Positions 6,407 through 7,632 of a stretch of DNA of 7,632 nucleotides are shown piece after piece. The notes below the pieces were generated by a model. It saw nothing but the letters and a program-made list of their open reading frames with translations, was not told the origin of the DNA and ran no database searches. Within the stretch, counting starts at the first letter, position 1, and every line of letters starts with the position of its first letter. The stretch covers positions 1-7,632 of the forward strand of contig JAQUAR010000059.1 in NCBI GenBank assembly GCA_028687155.1. The letters are read 5' to 3'. The position numbers were made by a program, and so were the translations under genes. The DNA is from Methylacidiphilaceae bacterium (lineage in GTDB: Bacteria > Verrucomicrobiota > Verrucomicrobiia > Methylacidiphilales > Methylacidiphilaceae).

Positions 6407-7470
6407 TGGTTGCTTCACGACAAACGCTTCAGGATCTTGCGGCGGAGCGGCGGCTTCAGCCGGCGACGCTGGAGCGAGTGATCCGGCTGATCGATATTCT
6501 CGATGCTTTTGGCGCCGACACCCTGATCGGGCCGCGCATCGCCTTGAAAGGCGGGACCGCGCTCAACGTTTTCCATTCCGATCTGGACCGCCTCTCGGTC
6601 GATATCGACCTCAACTATGTTGGCGCGATCGAGAAGGAGCGGATGTTTGCAGACCGTCCGGACCTGGAGGATCGGATCGCGCGGCTGATGGAATCGAAAG
6701 GTTATGCCGCGCGCCGCGAGCCATCAGAGCATGCAGGAGGCAAATGGATCTACCGCTATGCCTCCGCGCTCGGCGGGGCGGGGACCATCGAGATCGACAT
6801 TAACTATCTCTTCCGCAGTCCTCTTTACGGCGTGGATCGGATGTCCTCGGTGGCAATCGGATCCCATCAAGCCACGAACGTGCCGGTTCTCGACATTCAT
6901 GAGATCGTCGCCGGCAAGTTGGTCGCGCTGGTCACGCGGCGGGCCGCACGCGATCTGTTCGATGCGCATCGGATCATCGCCATGCCGACTCTCGATTGGT
7001 CGAAGATCAAGACGGCCGCCTTGACGATCGGCGCGAGCGCCAAGAGCTTCGACTGGCGGACAGCCTCGCCCAAAGCGATCGGATGCGAGATCGGCGATAT
7101 CACCGACAAGCTGACCCTCTGCCTGCATGATCGATATTTCGACGCTTTCGGCGGCGCGGCGGCCTGGATCGAAAGCGTTACGGCTGAATGCCGGGAGAAG
7201 CTTGCACCGCTGTTTGCGTTGACGGCAGGAGAGAGAACGTTTCTGGACGCCGTTCTGGAACGGGGTGAGATCGATACGGCTTCGCTGAGTGTTCCGGAAG
7301 CCGTGCGCGTCGCGATAGAGGCCTCTCCCGCGTTGCGATGGAAAGCGCAGAACGTCAAAGCTTGGAAATCGGGCGACCAGCCGCTGACGCCCCGTGCAAG
7401 GCGAGGACGGCGGCGCGCGTCCGCGCGTGGAGATCGGAGCTCAGGGCACGTCCCCGATATCGGTCGCTGA
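6406..7470 (+). CDS. abiEii: AbiEii-family nucleotidyltransferase toxin (type IV toxin-antitoxin)
   Basis: The product has 354 aa. It is a DNA-polymerase-beta-fold nucleotidyltransferase; AbiEii toxins cause reversible growth arrest and can abort phage infection. Family motifs are visible: LKGGTALN at 47-54, RLSVDIDLNY at 62-71 with acidic pair D66/D68, a third acidic strand IEIDIN at 128-133, EIVAGKLVAL at 166-175, and RRAARDLFD at 178-186. The ATG at 6406 shares its A with the antitoxin stop (TGATG), a coupled overlap that fixes the start. The catalytic part looks intact. The family-like end is about residue 322 (RWKAQNVKAWKSG). The last 30 residues, rich in Arg, are read from relic tnpB sequence in another frame (from about 7385), so the natural C-terminus was probably replaced by an element insertion or deletion. 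Whether the toxin is active and restrained is unclear, because its antitoxin frame is broken. Confidence 0.92.
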   Translation: MVASRQTLQDLAAERRLQPATLERVIRLIDILDAFGADTLIGPRIALKGGTALNVFHSDLDRLSVDIDLNYVGAIEKERMFADRPDLEDRIARLMESKGYAARREPSEHAGGKWIYRYASALGGAGTIEIDINYLFRSPLYGVDRMSSVAIGSHQATNVPVLDIHEIVAGKLVALVTRRAARDLFDAHRIIAMPTLDWSKIKTAALTIGASAKSFDWRTASPKAIGCEIGDITDKLTLCLHDRYFDAFGGAAAWIESVTAECREKLAPLFALTAGERTFLDAVLERGEIDTASLSVPEAVRVAIEASPALRWKAQNVKAWKSGDQPLTPRARRGRRRASARGDRSSGHVPDIGR

Positions 7471-7516
7471 AGAGCGACTGCTGACCGAAAAGCGCCGCGC
7501 AAGCCCCTGGCTTTAG
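7388..7516 (+). pseudogene. tnpB: 3' end remnant of a tnpB gene (IS200/IS605-type element)
   Basis: In the frame ending with TAG at 7514-7516, the sequence reads QGEDGGARPRVEIG, then AQGTSPISVAEERLL, then TEKRRASPWL and stop. The acidic/glycine GED stretch, the loose hydrophilic tail, and a stop codon inside the right-end hairpin are how tnpB genes of IS200/IS605 elements typically finish. The frame is closed upstream by a TGA at 7385-7387, and nothing of the RuvC or zinc-finger parts is present, so only the tail survives. It overlaps the last codons of abiEii in a different frame. The assignment rests on pattern memory and the hairpin rather than on conserved catalytic residues. TnpB proteins are RNA-guided nucleases carried by transposons. 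Confidence 0.6.
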
Positions 7517-7539
7517 CCATGGGGTGAGCGGCGAGTCAA
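7455..7539 (+). ncRNA. Possible relic omega RNA scaffold (TnpB guide RNA 3' part)
   Basis: In IS200/IS605 elements the 3' end of tnpB and the right end are transcribed as the scaffold of the TnpB guide RNA. The guide is copied from flanking DNA just past the end. Here a 6-bp hairpin GTCGCT-GAAG-AGCGAC (7463-7478) is followed by the right-end hairpin (7504-7524) and the presumed end at 7539. The guide would then be read from 7540 onward. No transcription evidence is available, and the upstream part of the scaffold may be lost with the rest of tnpB. Confidence 0.3.
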
Positions 7540-7542
7540 AGC

Positions 7543-7570
7543 TTGATGAACGCTGACATGTCTGTATAAT
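7543..7570 (+). promoter_or_regulatory. Near-consensus sigma70 promoter reading out of the right edge
   Basis: TTGATG (7543-7548) and a perfect TATAAT (7565-7570) are separated by 16 nt, the best promoter match in the window. Transcription would start near 7577 and reach the ATG at 7588 after a very short leader. The pentamer TTGAT (7543-7547) inside the -35 is also the insertion-site sequence of ISDra2-like elements, so these bases may mark the left boundary of a second element. Confidence 0.55.
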
Positions 7571-7591
7571 ATGCTGCAGAGCATTTAATGC
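7571..7591. repeat. Overlapping inverted repeats between the -10 and the right-edge start codon
   Basis: ATGCT-GCAG-AGCAT (7571-7584) and GCATT-T-AATGC (7581-7591) are both exact inverted repeats and share the bases GCAT. They lie where the transcript would begin and include the ATG at 7588-7590. They could be the left-end hairpin of an IS200/IS605-type element or an operator for the gene at the edge. Confidence 0.4.
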
Positions 7592-7632
7592 GAGCCAAGA
7601 CTCCATCTTTCATAGCCGAGTTTCCGTTGCGA
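7588..7632 (+). CDS. Probable start of a second tnpB-type (IS605 OrfB) gene, partial
   Basis: The frame from ATG 7588 is open to the window edge: MRAKTPSFIAEFPLR, 15 residues. A short basic start followed by SFxxEFPL resembles the N-termini of TnpB/IS605 OrfB proteins that I know, which continue into a hydrophobic segment and a conserved Tyr-Asn block. That part is outside the window. The strong promoter at 7543-7570, the TTGAT pentamer and the adjacent right end of another element all fit a mobile-element gene. There is no good ribosome site, and a 15-residue match is weak, so the call is tentative. Confidence 0.4.
   Translation, partial: MRAKTPSFIAEFPLR

Larger units (their letters stand above)
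7388..7539 (+). mobile_element. Truncated right end of an IS200/IS605-family element
   Basis: The hairpin at 7504-7524 has arms CCCC-TGGC (7504-7511) and GCCA-T-GGGG (7516-7524), a TTTA loop and one bulged T. This AAGCCCC...GGGG shape over the end of tnpB is characteristic of the subterminal right-end hairpin that the Y1 transposase TnpA recognises. TCAA at 7536-7539, 11 nt after the hairpin, resembles the right cleavage site of IS608-like elements, so I place the end at 7539. The left side is lost; the junction with abiEii is near 7375-7388. No tnpA or left end of this copy is in the window. Confidence 0.6.

Noticed and set aside
1..7632. CRISPR arrays, tRNA or rRNA genes
   Set aside because: No regularly spaced direct repeats, cloverleaf-like sequence or rRNA-like stretches were seen.

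Overview
The window looks like chromosomal DNA of a GC-rich Gram-negative bacterium. An outer-membrane TonB-dependent receptor establishes the Gram-negative envelope. A small CxxC membrane protein of a type I associate with Verrucomicrobia points, weakly, to that phylum, possibly a methylacidiphilal relative. No rRNA or other taxonomic marker is present, so this placement is tentative.

Left part (1-4742, minus strand): four genes read leftward. In transcription order they are a small membrane protein with an HPCxxC motif (4742-4242), a 931-residue TonB-dependent receptor with an excisionase/MerR-like helix-turn-helix placed before its signal peptide (4117-1322), a secreted Amidase_3 peptidoglycan hydrolase (about 1228-395), and the first 68 codons of a membrane-anchored protein that leaves the window (204-1). 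The three complete genes are cell-envelope genes and may be co-transcribed. The helix-turn-helix/receptor fusion is the strongest anomaly here.

Middle part (4743-5593): an AT-rich divergent promoter region carries a perfect 7-7-7 dyad (4791-4811). It is followed by a plus-strand four-helix membrane protein of unknown function (4830-5348), a very strong GC-rich hairpin (5364-5393), and a short intergenic stretch with a second hairpin and a promoter-like pair.

Right part (5594-7632, plus strand): an AbiE type IV toxin-antitoxin pair. The antitoxin frame abiEi is interrupted by one in-frame TGA, which falls between the DNA-binding half and the C-terminal half. The nucleotidyltransferase toxin abiEii is intact in its catalytic part and starts in a TGATG overlap with the antitoxin stop. 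Its last 30 or so codons run into the relic 3' end of an IS200/IS605-type tnpB gene, with the typical right-end hairpin and a TCAA end. Directly after that come a TTGAT pentamer, a near-consensus promoter, overlapping inverted repeats, and the first 15 codons of what looks like another tnpB-type gene. The right edge is therefore a nested or tandem insertion zone of TnpB-bearing elements that has reshaped the end of the toxin gene.
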